Below are positions 1 to 8,225 of a DNA stretch of 47,271 nt, piece after piece (position 1 is the first letter of the stretch; each line of letters begins with the position of its first letter). This stretch comes from VGCC01 sp040381195. Its GTDB lineage: Bacteria; Actinomycetota; Actinomycetes; S36-B12. A program made the translations under genes and the position numbers. Under the pieces are notes generated by a model. The model was given only the letters and a program-made list of their open reading frames with translations, was not told where the DNA came from and did no database searches. The stretch spans positions 1-47,271 of the forward strand of contig JBEIHR010000005.1 of assembly GCA_040381195.1 (NCBI GenBank), written 5' to 3'.

Positions 1-62
1 CGACTGCCGCAATAGTAGGGGCGCTTTCGAGGACCCGCAGCGAGAGACCGTGCGACGTCCAT
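1..62 (-). CDS. Partial hypothetical reading frame at window edge
   Basis: An ATG at 62 opens a frame that stays open to base 1 and continues outside the window. Only about 20 residues are visible (MDVARSLAAGPRKRPYYCGS), with no recognisable motif. It lies 28 bases downstream of the interrupted alcohol dehydrogenase, in the same direction, so it could be the next gene of that operon. The preceding bases contain no strong ribosome-binding site, and a GTG directly upstream (65) is an alternative start. The fragment is too short to name. Confidence 0.25.
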   Translation of the reverse strand, partial: MDVARSLAAGPRKRPYYCGS

Positions 63-72
63 CACAGGCTCA

Positions 73-86
73 CCCGGCGAGCCGGG
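73..86 (-). other. Short GC hairpin after the alcohol dehydrogenase stop
   Basis: CCCGGC, a 2-base spacer and GCCGGG form a perfect 6-bp inverted repeat just beyond the stop codon of the gene to its right. There is no T-run, so it is at best a weak or Rho-independent-like pause site, and it may be chance in GC-rich DNA. Confidence 0.25.
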
Positions 87-89
87 ACG

Positions 90-1136
90 TCAGCGGCCGT
101 TCACCTGAGGGTCGACCTCCACGAGGATCTTTGGCCTCACCCTGCGTCCGGTGAGGAGGGCGTCAGCCGCCTCCGGGAAATCCGCGAAAGAGAACCGACT
201 ATCGACGAGCTCCCCCGGCCGGATCACACCGGCCGCCATGAGTCGAAGGACCCGGTCGTACTGCTGGACCCCATGCAACACACCGGTGACCGTCATGTTC
301 TTGAGCACCACCGGGGCAAGGGAGAACCCATCGACCGTCTCCGCGGATACGCCCGCCAGTGCCACACGGGCACCGGCATCCGCGATACGCACCAGAGCGT
401 GGGTCGCCGAGGCATCTCCCACGAAATCGATGATCACGTCGTAGGCATCCGCGGGTGCATCGGCGAGTGGACGTGCGGTCGCGCCGAAGCCGGCCATCTG
501 TCTCACTCCGTGCTCGGATGATCCGAAAGCGTCCACCCGGGCACCCATGCCAACGAGCACCTGCACAGCCACCTGGGCGAGGGTTCCTGTACCGATCACC
601 GCCACCCGATCCGACTCGGTTGCACCCGTCACGGAGATGCTCTCGAGCGATGTGACCGAGGGTTCACACAGCGCCGCGTCCGCGAGCGAGACCGAATCCG
701 GCACCGGCGTGAGATTGGCCGCGGGAATGGTGATGAACTGCTAAGCCGCCCCAGGGACCGTCCCCCAGACACCGAGTTCGCTCCTGTCCCGGCATTGATT
801 GATCGAGCCGGCTCGACAGCGGTCACAGGTCCGGCACGGAATGAACGGGTGACCCACCACGCGCTCTCCGACATACCGGCCCTTCACGCCGTCCCCGAGG
901 ACCTCGATGACCCCGGACCACTCGTGCCCGACAACGAAGGGATGTTTCTGCTTTCCCTGCAGAACGAAAGGGCTCGTACCCGCGATGAGCGCGGCATCGG
1001 TGCCGCAGAAGCCCACGTAGGCGATGCGCACCATCACCTCATCGGACAGGGGTGGGCGCACCGGCCATGGCTCGACCGCCACCATCCCCGGTCCACAGAC
1101 AACAGCGGCGGAGTTCTCCACGCGTGGAACCTTCAC
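90..1136 (-). pseudogene. Zinc-dependent alcohol dehydrogenase interrupted by an in-frame TAG
   Basis: Medium-chain (GroES-fold, zinc) dehydrogenase of the threonine/sorbitol dehydrogenase type, oxidising a secondary or primary alcohol with NAD(P). The N-terminal part (131 codons) has the catalytic-zinc segment GFCGTD and GHEWSGVI and the structural-zinc cluster CxxCxxCx7C near residues 101-115. A TAG at 743-741 then interrupts the frame, where homologues usually read G-x-Y-A-E/Q-Y/F. The same frame continues without a shift through the Rossmann part (VAVIGTGTLAQVAVQVL) to 90, giving 348 codons in total, a normal family length. The GTG start overlaps the stop of the aldehyde dehydrogenase (GTGA), so the two form an operon for stepwise alcohol/aldehyde oxidation. 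It is either a recent pseudogene or a base-calling error. If translated separately, the second half could start at GTG 704 but would lack the zinc domain. Confidence 0.75.
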
Positions 1137-2578
1137 AGGTCGACGGCGAAGTACTGCGTCTCGAGGAACTCGTGGATTCCCGCGAACCCACCCTCGCGCC
1201 CAAGACCGGATTCCTTCATCCCACCGAAGGGAGCCGCTGGATCCGACGCGATTCCCCGGTTGATCGCGACCATCCCGGATTCGATGCGCCGGGCCACGCG
1301 GATCCCCTCGCCCGCATCGCGTGCGTAGACGTAGGAGATCAGTCCGTACTCGGTGTCATTGGCCATCCGAATCGCCTCGTCCTGGTCCGTGAACGTCACG
1401 ATCGGCGCGATGGGCCCGAAGATCTCGTTGCGGGTCAGTGTGGATCCATGCACGACGTCTCGAACGATGTGCGGCGCGATGAACGCCCCACTCGCGGGTG
1501 CCTCGGAGACCGCGATCGGCTCGGCGCCCTCGGCCGCTGCCTGACCCACGAGATCGAGGATCTTGTCGCGCTCCTTGATGCTCACCATGGCACCGAGGTC
1601 GTTGCCCTGGTCGATTCCCGGTCCGATGCGCAGCGCGGTCAACGCGGCACTGAATCGCGTCGAGAAGGCATCGACCAAGGATTCGTGAACGTAGAACCGA
1701 TTCGCCGCCGTGCACGCCGAACCACCATTGCGCATCTTGGCGATCATCGCCCCCTCGACCGCCTTGTCGACGTCGGAACCTTCCAGGACGAGGAACGGTG
1801 CGTTGCCCCCCAATTCCATGGAGGAAGGAAGCACACGGCGGGCGGTCTGCTCGAGGAGCAACTTGCCGACGTACGTGGATCCAGTGAACGAGAGCGTGGC
1901 CACACGCGGATCGGCCAGGATCGCTTCTGAGACGGGACCGGACTTCGACGTCGTGATCACATTCAAGACACCGTCGGGAAGTCCGGCGCGCTGCATGACG
2001 TCGGCGATCCATAGCGCGGTGAGCGGCGTCTCCCCCGCGGGCTTGAGGACCGCAGTGCATCCCGCGGCGAAGGCGGGCGCCAACTTGCGCGTTGCCATCG
2101 CTGCCGGAAAGTTCCACGGCGTGATCATGTAGGCGACACCCATGGGTTGGTGATCGACGATGATCGTCTTGTCCCGATTGGGCGCGTAGCGGAAGTCACC
2201 CTGGATACGCACCGCCTCCTCGGAGAACCAGCGCAGGAATTCCGCGGCATAGACGGCCTCGCCCATCGCATCGCGCCAGGCCTTGCCGTTCTCCAGGACG
2301 ATCAGGCGGGCGCAGTCTTCGACCTCGGCCGTCATGATCTCGAAACTGCGGCGCAGGATCTCCGCACGTTGGCGTGCCGGGGTCTGACTCCAGGAGCGGA
2401 AAGCAACGTGGGCGGCAGCGACCGCCTCGAGCGCGTCGGACACCGTGGCGTCGCCGATTTCCACCAGAGTCGCGAGGGTCGCCGGATTCGTCACCGGCAG
2501 CCGCCCCGTGGACTGCACCCACTCGCCCCCGATGAGCAGGCCGGTCGGGGTGCGGGTCGGAAGGGTGTCCACGCTCAT
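1133..2578 (-). CDS. NAD(P)-dependent aldehyde dehydrogenase, succinate-semialdehyde type
   Basis: Aldehyde dehydrogenase superfamily, 481 aa, oxidising an aldehyde to the acid. Visible motifs are the PWNF segment with Asn156, MELGGN with general base Glu255, GGSACT with catalytic Cys289, and the C-terminal FGGMKESGLGREGG typical of the GabD/succinate-semialdehyde subfamily. The segment around the Cys reads GSAC rather than the more common GQ-C, so the exact substrate is open. The start has an upstream AGGAGAGAGGA ribosome-binding site. It is followed by the interrupted alcohol dehydrogenase with a 4-base overlap and is divergent from the carboxypeptidase gene. The superfamily call is very safe; the semialdehyde substrate is inferred from the C-terminal signature. 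Confidence 0.88.
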   Translation of the reverse strand: MSVDTLPTRTPTGLLIGGEWVQSTGRLPVTNPATLATLVEIGDATVSDALEAVAAAHVAFRSWSQTPARQRAEILRRSFEIMTAEVEDCARLIVLENGKAWRDAMGEAVYAAEFLRWFSEEAVRIQGDFRYAPNRDKTIIVDHQPMGVAYMITPWNFPAAMATRKLAPAFAAGCTAVLKPAGETPLTALWIADVMQRAGLPDGVLNVITTSKSGPVSEAILADPRVATLSFTGSTYVGKLLLEQTARRVLPSSMELGGNAPFLVLEGSDVDKAVEGAMIAKMRNGGSACTAANRFYVHESLVDAFSTRFSAALTALRIGPGIDQGNDLGAMVSIKERDKILDLVGQAAAEGAEPIAVSEAPASGAFIAPHIVRDVVHGSTLTRNEIFGPIAPIVTFTDQDEAIRMANDTEYGLISYVYARDAGEGIRVARRIESGMVAINRGIASDPAAPFGGMKESGLGREGGFAGIHEFLETQYFAVDL

Positions 2579-2651
2579 GGGTGTCCTCTCTCTCCTCGTC
2601 GCCAGTGTCCCAGCCGCGCGGGGTGCGCGGTTGCGCGGCCTCGGACCGGCT

Positions 2652-2657
2652 TACCAT
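2652..2657 (+). promoter_or_regulatory. -10 hexamer TACCAT for a leaderless dac transcript
   Basis: TACCAT lies 7 bases before ATG 2665, the spacing expected if transcription starts at the A of the start codon. This favours ATG 2665 over the in-frame ATG at 2656, which sits inside this hexamer. No convincing -35 is seen (TTGCGC at 2631 is weak). Confidence 0.45.
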
Positions 2658-2664
2658 GGCCGGG

Positions 2665-3840
2665 ATGCGCCGGCTCCTGGTCATTCTGCTCGCCCTGGTG
2701 GTGCTCGCCCCGGGGGCTCAGGCCAACCCCACGACCAGTCCCTCCCCGAGTCCAACGACCAGTCCCTCCCCGAGTCCAACGACCAGTCCCACTCCGACGG
2801 TCAGCCCGAGCCCGGCACCCACGGTGAGCACGGTGCGGGTCAACCCCGGCCCCGAGGCCGATCCGCTCCCCGAGGTCTTCGCCCGTTCCTGGGTGCTGGC
2901 CGACGCAGAAACCGGAGCGATCCTCGCCGAGAAGAAGATGGACACCCCGCGTCGACCCGCGAGCACCCTCAAGGTGCTGACGGCGCTGACCCTTCTCCCA
3001 CGCCTGGACCCCGATCAGACCTACGTCGTGCGCAAGAAGGAAGCCGAGGCGTACGGAAGCCGCGCCGGAATCGTCCGGGGCAAGACCTACACGATCGATC
3101 AACTCATGTACGGCCTGCTGCTCCCGAGTGGCAACGATGCCGCCATCGCCTTGGCCCGGGCGAACGGCGGGGTCCCTGAGACGGTCGCGCAGATGAACCA
3201 GGTGGCTCGGGATCTCCAGGCCAACGACACCACCGCGCGTAATCCCAGCGGGCTGGACTCCCCCGGACAGCTCACCACCGCGTACGACCTGACGGTGATC
3301 GCGCGCGCCGCGCTCGAGCGTGAGGACTTCCGAACGTACGTGAGTGCCTTCCGTGCAACTATCCCCGCGAAGGGCAAGAAGTCGCGCACCATCTACAACC
3401 AGAACCGACTCCTCACCGGTGGCTTCAAGGGTGCGATCGGGGTGAAGACGGGATTCACGAGCAAGGCCGGTCGGACGTTCATCGGAGCAGCAGAACGGAA
3501 AGGCGTCACGCTCATCGTCACCGTTCTCGGGTCGCGGGAACCCACCGCGGACGCCGCACGGAAACTGCTGACCTGGGGCTTCGCGAACGTGAACGATGTG
3601 ACACCTATTGCTTACCTTCCCCCGGTGCCCCAGGCCGCGCCCGTCGAGGACGCCACCCAGGTCGTCGTCCCGGTCGTCGCGGAGGTGCAGACTCCCGCCG
3701 CCGCGCCCGCACCCGCGCCCACGACCACCGAGATGAGCAGCATCCCCGTCGGGGTATGGGGCTGGCCCCTCCTCGTGGTGTTCCTCATCGGGTTCGCCCT
3801 GGTGAGTTGGCGCCAGGCTCGTCGACGCCGCCGGGTCTAA
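2665..3840 (+). CDS. D-alanyl-D-alanine carboxypeptidase (peptidase S11, PBP5 type)
   Basis: Penicillin-binding enzyme that removes the terminal D-Ala from peptidoglycan stem peptides outside the membrane. It has a signal peptide (MRRLLVILLALVVLAPGAQA), a Pro/Ser/Thr-rich linker built from an 8-residue repeat, then the three serine-peptidase motifs STLK, SGN and KTG in order (about residues 100, 155 and 260). A Pro/Ala stretch, one membrane helix (WGWPLLVVFLIGFALVSW) and an Arg-rich tail at the C terminus anchor it with the tail inside. A frame extends upstream to 2581, but the signal peptide and the -10 placement support 2665. It converges on trpS, sharing the tetranucleotide CTAA as overlapping stops. 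Confident; dacB1/dacC-type naming is avoided because paralogues cannot be separated here. Confidence 0.9.
   Translation: MRRLLVILLALVVLAPGAQANPTTSPSPSPTTSPSPSPTTSPTPTVSPSPAPTVSTVRVNPGPEADPLPEVFARSWVLADAETGAILAEKKMDTPRRPASTLKVLTALTLLPRLDPDQTYVVRKKEAEAYGSRAGIVRGKTYTIDQLMYGLLLPSGNDAAIALARANGGVPETVAQMNQVARDLQANDTTARNPSGLDSPGQLTTAYDLTVIARAALEREDFRTYVSAFRATIPAKGKKSRTIYNQNRLLTGGFKGAIGVKTGFTSKAGRTFIGAAERKGVTLIVTVLGSREPTADAARKLLTWGFANVNDVTPIAYLPPVPQAAPVEDATQVVVPVVAEVQTPAAAPAPAPTTTEMSSIPVGVWGWPLLVVFLIGFALVSWRQARRRRRV
2731..2790 (+). repeat. 24-bp tandem repeat coding for the TTSPSPSP linker
   Basis: Two exact 24-bp units (2731-2754 and 2755-2778) and a decaying third code for an 8-residue Thr/Ser/Pro unit between the signal peptide and the catalytic domain of the carboxypeptidase. 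The near-identity at DNA level suggests recent slippage expansion. The linker length could vary between strains. Confidence 0.85.
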
Positions 3841-4835
3841 ACCTGGATGAAGCCGACCTTCTCGTAGACATCCCGCAACGTGGTCGAGGCCGTGGCGCGC
3901 GCACGCTCAGCGCCCACCGCCATCAACCGGCGGAGTTCCGCGCGGTCGGCCAGAAGTTCCTGCGTGCGAGCTCGAATCGGTGCGATCGCATCCATCACGA
4001 TGTCGGCGGTCTCCGACTTGAGATCCCCGTACCCACGACCCTCGTACGAGGCCACGATGTCCGCCATCCCGCGACCCGTCAGCGCCTGCTGCATCGTGAG
4101 AAGGTTCGCGACCCCCGCCTTGCCGACCGGGTCGAATCGGATCTCACGCTCGGAGTCCGTCACAGCGGACTTGATCTTCTTACGCGACACAGAGTCGTCA
4201 TCCAGGAGGAACACGCACCCACTCGGCGAGGACTTGCTCATCTTCGCGCTGGGATCTTGGAGATCAACGACCTTGGCGGTCTCCTTGATGATCATCGGCT
4301 CCGGCACGGTGAACGTCGGACCGAACGTGCCGTTGAATCGCTGCGCGAGATCACGGGTCAATTCGAGGTGCTGGCGCTGGTCCTCGCCGACAGGTACGGC
4401 ATTTGCCTGGTAGATCAAGATGTCCGCGGCCTGCAGGATCGGGTAGGTGAAGAGGCCGACGCTGCTGCGCTCGGCTCCCCCCTTGACGGACTTGTCTTTG
4501 AATTGCGTCATGCGACTGGCCTCGCCGAAGCCGGTCTGACACTCCAGCACCCACGCGAGTTGGCTGTGCTCGGGCACTTGGCTCTGCACGAAGATCGTGC
4601 TGCGCTCGGGGTCCAGTCCCACGGCGAGCAACTGGGCGAACGATGCGAAGGTGCGATCCCGGAGGATGCCGGGGTCGTGTTCGACGGTGATCGCGTGCTG
4701 ATCCACGACGCAGTAGAAGCAGTCGTGGGTTTCCTGCATGCGTACCCACTCACGCAGGGCCCCGAGGTAGTTGCCGATGTGGAAGGAGTCGGCCGTGGGC
4801 TGGATCCCGGACAGGACTCGGGGCCGCGCGGTCAT
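3837..4835 (-). CDS. trpS: Tryptophan--tRNA ligase
   Basis: Class I aminoacyl-tRNA synthetase that charges tRNA-Trp; 332 aa, the usual bacterial length. The HIGH-type motif reads HIGN close to the N terminus (after SGIQPTADSF), and the KMSKS loop is intact (KMSKSSPSG). Other family blocks are visible (NAVPVGEDQRQHLELTRDLA). The frame runs upstream to 5021, but that extension lies inside the preceding CorC-like gene and does not resemble TrpS; ATG 4835, 4 bases after the upstream stop, gives the canonical N terminus. It is probably co-transcribed with the CorC-like gene. Very confident. Confidence 0.97.
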   Translation of the reverse strand: MTARPRVLSGIQPTADSFHIGNYLGALREWVRMQETHDCFYCVVDQHAITVEHDPGILRDRTFASFAQLLAVGLDPERSTIFVQSQVPEHSQLAWVLECQTGFGEASRMTQFKDKSVKGGAERSSVGLFTYPILQAADILIYQANAVPVGEDQRQHLELTRDLAQRFNGTFGPTFTVPEPMIIKETAKVVDLQDPSAKMSKSSPSGCVFLLDDDSVSRKKIKSAVTDSEREIRFDPVGKAGVANLLTMQQALTGRGMADIVASYEGRGYGDLKSETADIVMDAIAPIRARTQELLADRAELRRLMAVGAERARATASTTLRDVYEKVGFIQV

Positions 4836-4839
4836 GTGC

Positions 4840-6120
4840 TCATTCTGGCAGCCGCGTGACGTGCACCTTCGCGATGCGGCGCCCATCCATTTCAGTGACT
4901 TCGAAGCGGAGCCCCGCGGCATCCACGGCATCTCCCGGGGCTGGTAGCCGCGACAGGTGAGACACCAGGAAGCCCGCAACGGTTTCGTAGGGTCCGTCCG
5001 GCAAGGTGACGCCGCATTCATCCGAGAAGTCCTCGATGTTCATCAGGCCGTCGACGGTGATCTCGCCGACGATCCGCGGGGCACGCGGTGCCTCGGCAAC
5101 GTCGTACTCGTCCTTGATGTCCCCTATGACCTCCTCGACGAGGTCCTCCAGGGTCACGATCCCGGCGGTTCCGCCGTACTCGTCCTGCACGATGGCGATG
5201 TGCTGCCGGAGCCGACGCATCTCCGTGAGGGTGCTGAGGATCACCTTGGTCCCGGGGAAGGAGGTCACCGGCCGAGCCAATTCGCCCAGACGCACTTGAC
5301 GCCCAGACATCGCCGGATCGAGCAGGTCCCGGATGTGCACGAATCCGACGACGTCGTCGGCCGAGCCTCGAATAACCGGGTAGCGCGAGTGTGGTTTGTC
5401 CGCGATGACGGCGACCGCGTCACTGAGCAGCAGACTCGCATCGAGGAAATCGACCTCGGTGCGCGGGATCATCACCTCGCGGAGCTCGCGATCGCCCACT
5501 GCGAAGACGTCGTCGATGAGCGCTCGCTCCTCCGCACTCAGGTCCTCGTGCGCGGCAACGAGGTCACGCAATTCCTCACCGCTGATCTGATCCTTTGCCT
5601 CACGCGGGTTGATGCCGAACATCCGCACGATCGCGTTCGTCGAGGCCGAAAGGGCAACGATGAAGGGGCGGAAGACTCGCGCGATCACCGTGATCGGACC
5701 AGCAACGAACAGGGCGACTCGCTCCGCACGCTGTAATGCGATGCGCTTCGGGACCAACTCACCGAGGACCAGTGACACGTAGGCGATGAGGATCGTGATC
5801 AGGATGAAGGAGAGCGCGCCCGCCCAGGCCGGACTCCACCCCCAGGACTCGAAAACGCTCGCGAGCTGCGGGGCGATCCGTGAGGCACCGAAGCCGGCGG
5901 ATACGAACCCGGCCAAGGTGACTCCGACCTGGACGGCCGCGAGGAAACGGCTCGGGTCGGAGACGAGGCGTGCGAGTCGGGGGCCGCGTTTCGACGACTC
6001 CTCGAGTCGCTGCACCTGACTCTCACGCAGGGAGACAAGGGCAATCTCGGCCGCAGCGAAGAATCCGCCCAGCAGGACGAAGAACAGCACCACGACGACG
6101 TTGACCCAGAGGTCTGACAC
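4840..6120 (-). CDS. CorB/CorC-type membrane protein with DUF21 and CBS domains
   Basis: Membrane protein of the CNNM/CorB family, linked to Mg2+ (or Co2+) export; 426 aa. Four hydrophobic segments of a DUF21 domain occupy about residues 5-190, a CBS pair (VMIPRTEVDFLDA; HSRYPVIRGSADDVVGFVHI) covers about 210-330, and a CorC_HlyC domain follows (VDGLMNIEDF; ETVAGFLVSHLSRLP). GTG start. The -10 TATTGT is 7 bases upstream, suggesting a leaderless mRNA, and it overlaps the promoter of the divergent thioesterase gene. trpS follows after 4 bases. Often annotated hemolysin family; the ion specificity is not readable from sequence. Confidence 0.9.
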   Translation of the reverse strand: MSDLWVNVVVVLFFVLLGGFFAAAEIALVSLRESQVQRLEESSKRGPRLARLVSDPSRFLAAVQVGVTLAGFVSAGFGASRIAPQLASVFESWGWSPAWAGALSFILITILIAYVSLVLGELVPKRIALQRAERVALFVAGPITVIARVFRPFIVALSASTNAIVRMFGINPREAKDQISGEELRDLVAAHEDLSAEERALIDDVFAVGDRELREVMIPRTEVDFLDASLLLSDAVAVIADKPHSRYPVIRGSADDVVGFVHIRDLLDPAMSGRQVRLGELARPVTSFPGTKVILSTLTEMRRLRQHIAIVQDEYGGTAGIVTLEDLVEEVIGDIKDEYDVAEAPRAPRIVGEITVDGLMNIEDFSDECGVTLPDGPYETVAGFLVSHLSRLPAPGDAVDAAGLRFEVTEMDGRRIAKVHVTRLPE

Positions 6121-6127
6121 GCCGACA

Positions 6128-6137
6128 ACAATAGGAT
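6128..6137. promoter_or_regulatory. Two divergent -10 hexamers overlapping by two bases
   Basis: On the minus strand TATTGT (6133-6128) lies 7 bases before GTG 6120. On the plus strand TAGGAT (6132-6137) lies 6 bases before GTG 6144. They share the TA at 6132-6133. Both spacings fit transcription starting at the start codon, so the whole 23-base intergenic region is a bidirectional leaderless promoter. No good -35 boxes are evident. Read directly; function inferred. Confidence 0.55.
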
Positions 6138-6143
6138 CTACAC

Positions 6144-7013
6144 GTGGTGGAAGACGCTGGGGCCGGTCACGAGAAGTTCATTGATCGTCTGGCACTCGAA
6201 CAGATCGACCGAGACATCTTCACCGGTCATTGCCACTCGGGAGCACCCCTGCGGGCGTACGGGGGCCAGATCGCAGCACAGGCGTTGATGGCCGCGGGCC
6301 ACACGGTCGAGCAGAAGGACCGCTTCGTCCACTCCCTGCACTGCTACTTCCTGCGCCCGGGGCGCACGAAGGACTCGATCACCTACCTCGTCGATCGACC
6401 CCGCGACGGTAAGTCCTTCTCAACTCGAATCGTGCGCGCGGTCCAACATGGCGAGACCATCTTCATGATGACGACGTCCTTCGCCACCATCGATGCCGGT
6501 CCGTCGCATCAATTCGATATGCCCGAGGAGAGTCCCCCCTCGCAACTCTCCGAGATCGACATCCCCTCGGCGATACTCAGTCCCGGTGTCACCCTGGAGG
6601 AATGGGACTACCCGAGCGAGTTCCTCATTGAGTTGCACTCGGCTGACGACTCCGACGCCTCACTCCCCCAGGTTGACGGCAAATACGAGCGCACCCAGTG
6701 GGTTCGCATCACCCAGGAACTACCCCACGACCCGCTCGTGCAGGCATCGGCCCTGACGTACCTGTCCGACATGAGCATGGTGCGCATCGCGGTCGCTCCG
6801 CACCGCGAGGTGAGTGACACGCTGCAGCGCGCCTCCATCGACCACGCGGTCTGGTTCCACGGGCCGATCAATGTCAATAGGTGGTTGCTCTTCACCCAGG
6901 ACACCCCCGTGGCCGGGGGCGGCCATGGCCTTGCACGCGGACTCTTCTACGACATGGAGGGGCGCCTCATCGCCTCCGTGGTGCAGGAGTCCCTCATGCG
7001 CACCAAGCGCTAA
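6144..7013 (+). CDS. tesB: Acyl-CoA thioesterase II
   Basis: Double hot-dog thioesterase, 289 aa, hydrolysing medium- and long-chain acyl-CoAs to free acid and CoA in the cytoplasm. Family signatures are GGQIAAQALMAA near residue 40, HSLHCYFLRPG, and the C-terminal block SIDHAVWFHGP...WLLFTQDTPVAGGGHGLARG...LIASVVQES, which matches TesB closely and carries the Asp/Thr/Gln active-site residues. GTG start at 6144; a second GTG follows directly. The stop overlaps that of icd (CTAA), so the genes converge with no space for a terminator. Confidence 0.93.
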   Translation: MVEDAGAGHEKFIDRLALEQIDRDIFTGHCHSGAPLRAYGGQIAAQALMAAGHTVEQKDRFVHSLHCYFLRPGRTKDSITYLVDRPRDGKSFSTRIVRAVQHGETIFMMTTSFATIDAGPSHQFDMPEESPPSQLSEIDIPSAILSPGVTLEEWDYPSEFLIELHSADDSDASLPQVDGKYERTQWVRITQELPHDPLVQASALTYLSDMSMVRIAVAPHREVSDTLQRASIDHAVWFHGPINVNRWLLFTQDTPVAGGGHGLARGLFYDMEGRLIASVVQESLMRTKR

Positions 7014-8224
7014 CGCATCGCCTTCTGCAGGTTGGCATCGATCGAGGCCAGGAAGTCCTGGGTCGTCTGCCACGGCTGATCCGGTCCAATGAGAAGGGCG
7101 AGGTCCTTGGTCATCTTCCCCTCCTCGACCGTCTCGACGCAGACACGCTCGAGCGTCTGCGCGAACGCCGTGACGTCCGGTGTCCCGTCCAACTTCCCGC
7201 GGTGCTCGAGGCCGCGGGTCCACGCGAAGATCGAGGCGATCGGATTGGTCGAGGTCGGCTTGCCCTGCTGATGCATCCGGTAATGGCGGGTGACGGTTCC
7301 ATGCGCCGCTTCCGCTTCAACCGTCCTACCGTCCGGTGTCATCAACACCGAGGTCATCAGACCCAAGGATCCGAATCCCTGCGCCACGGTGTCGGATTGC
7401 ACGTCGCCGTCGTAGTTCTTGCATGCCCAGACGTAGCCCCCCTCCCACTTGAGTGCGGAGGCGACCATGTCGTCGATCAACCGGTGCTCGTAGGTGAGGC
7501 CGGCCTTCTCGAATTCGGCCTTGAACTCGGCGTCGAAAACCTCCTGGAAGAGATCCTTGAAGCGACCGTCGTAGGCCTTCAGGATCGTGTTCTTGGTGGA
7601 CATGTAGACCGGGAAATCCCTTGACAGGCCGTAGCGGAACGAGGCGCGCGCAAAATCGCGGATCGAGTCGTCGAGGTTGTACATGCCCATGGCGACGCCG
7701 CTTGACGGGAAGTCGAAGACCTGGAACTCCATGGGAGTGGAACCATCGGCCGGAGTGAAGGTCATGGTGAGCGTCCCAGCAGTGGGGACCTTGAAGTCGG
7801 TGGCCCGGTACTGGTCACCGAAAGCGTGACGTCCCACGATGATCGGCTTCGTCCATGTGGGTACAAGGCGCGGAATGTTGTTGATGATGATGGGCTCGCG
7901 GAAGATGACGCCGCCGAGAATGTTCCGAATCGTTCCATTCGGCGACTTCCACATCTTCTTCAGGCCGAACTCCTCGACCCGCGCCTCGTCCGGAGTGATC
8001 GTGGCGCACTTAACCCCGACCCCGTACTTCAGGATGGCGTTCGCAGCGTCGATCGTCACCTGATCGTCGGTGGCATCCCGGTGCTCGATTCCCAGGTCGT
8101 AGTACTTGAGGTCCACGTCGAGGTACTTGAGGATCAACTCGTCCTTGATGAATTGCCAGATGATGCGGGTCATCTCGTCGCCGTCGAGCTCGACGACCGG
8201 ATTCACGACCTTGATCTTCGCCAT
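7010..8224 (-). CDS. icd: NADP-dependent isocitrate dehydrogenase
   Basis: Oxidative decarboxylation of isocitrate to 2-oxoglutarate in the TCA cycle, producing NADPH. At 404 aa this is the homodimeric eukaryote-like form (Idh1 type) rather than the E. coli or monomeric form. Signatures are VVELDGDEMTRIIWQFIK at the N terminus, CATITPDEARVEEF, SPNGTIRNILGG (the substrate Ser/Asn), and the DDMVA metal-binding segment near residue 255. It starts one base after the mdh stop (TGA-C-ATG), so mdh and icd are translated from one message. Confidence 0.96.
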   Translation of the reverse strand: MAKIKVVNPVVELDGDEMTRIIWQFIKDELILKYLDVDLKYYDLGIEHRDATDDQVTIDAANAILKYGVGVKCATITPDEARVEEFGLKKMWKSPNGTIRNILGGVIFREPIIINNIPRLVPTWTKPIIVGRHAFGDQYRATDFKVPTAGTLTMTFTPADGSTPMEFQVFDFPSSGVAMGMYNLDDSIRDFARASFRYGLSRDFPVYMSTKNTILKAYDGRFKDLFQEVFDAEFKAEFEKAGLTYEHRLIDDMVASALKWEGGYVWACKNYDGDVQSDTVAQGFGSLGLMTSVLMTPDGRTVEAEAAHGTVTRHYRMHQQGKPTSTNPIASIFAWTRGLEHRGKLDGTPDVTAFAQTLERVCVETVEEGKMTKDLALLIGPDQPWQTTQDFLASIDANLQKAMR

Positions 8225-8225
8225 G

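Noticed and set aside
741..743. TAG as pyrrolysine or programmed readthrough in the alcohol dehydrogenase
   Set aside because: No pyl genes or readthrough context is visible and this family does not need an unusual residue there; pseudogene or base error is simpler.
2581..2664. Upstream start of the D,D-carboxypeptidase at 2581 or 2656
   Set aside because: The extra N terminus precedes and would bury the signal peptide, and the -10 TACCAT overlaps ATG 2656.
3756..4859. A 367-codon plus-strand frame over trpS
   Set aside because: Antisense to a certain housekeeping gene; no recognisable domain.
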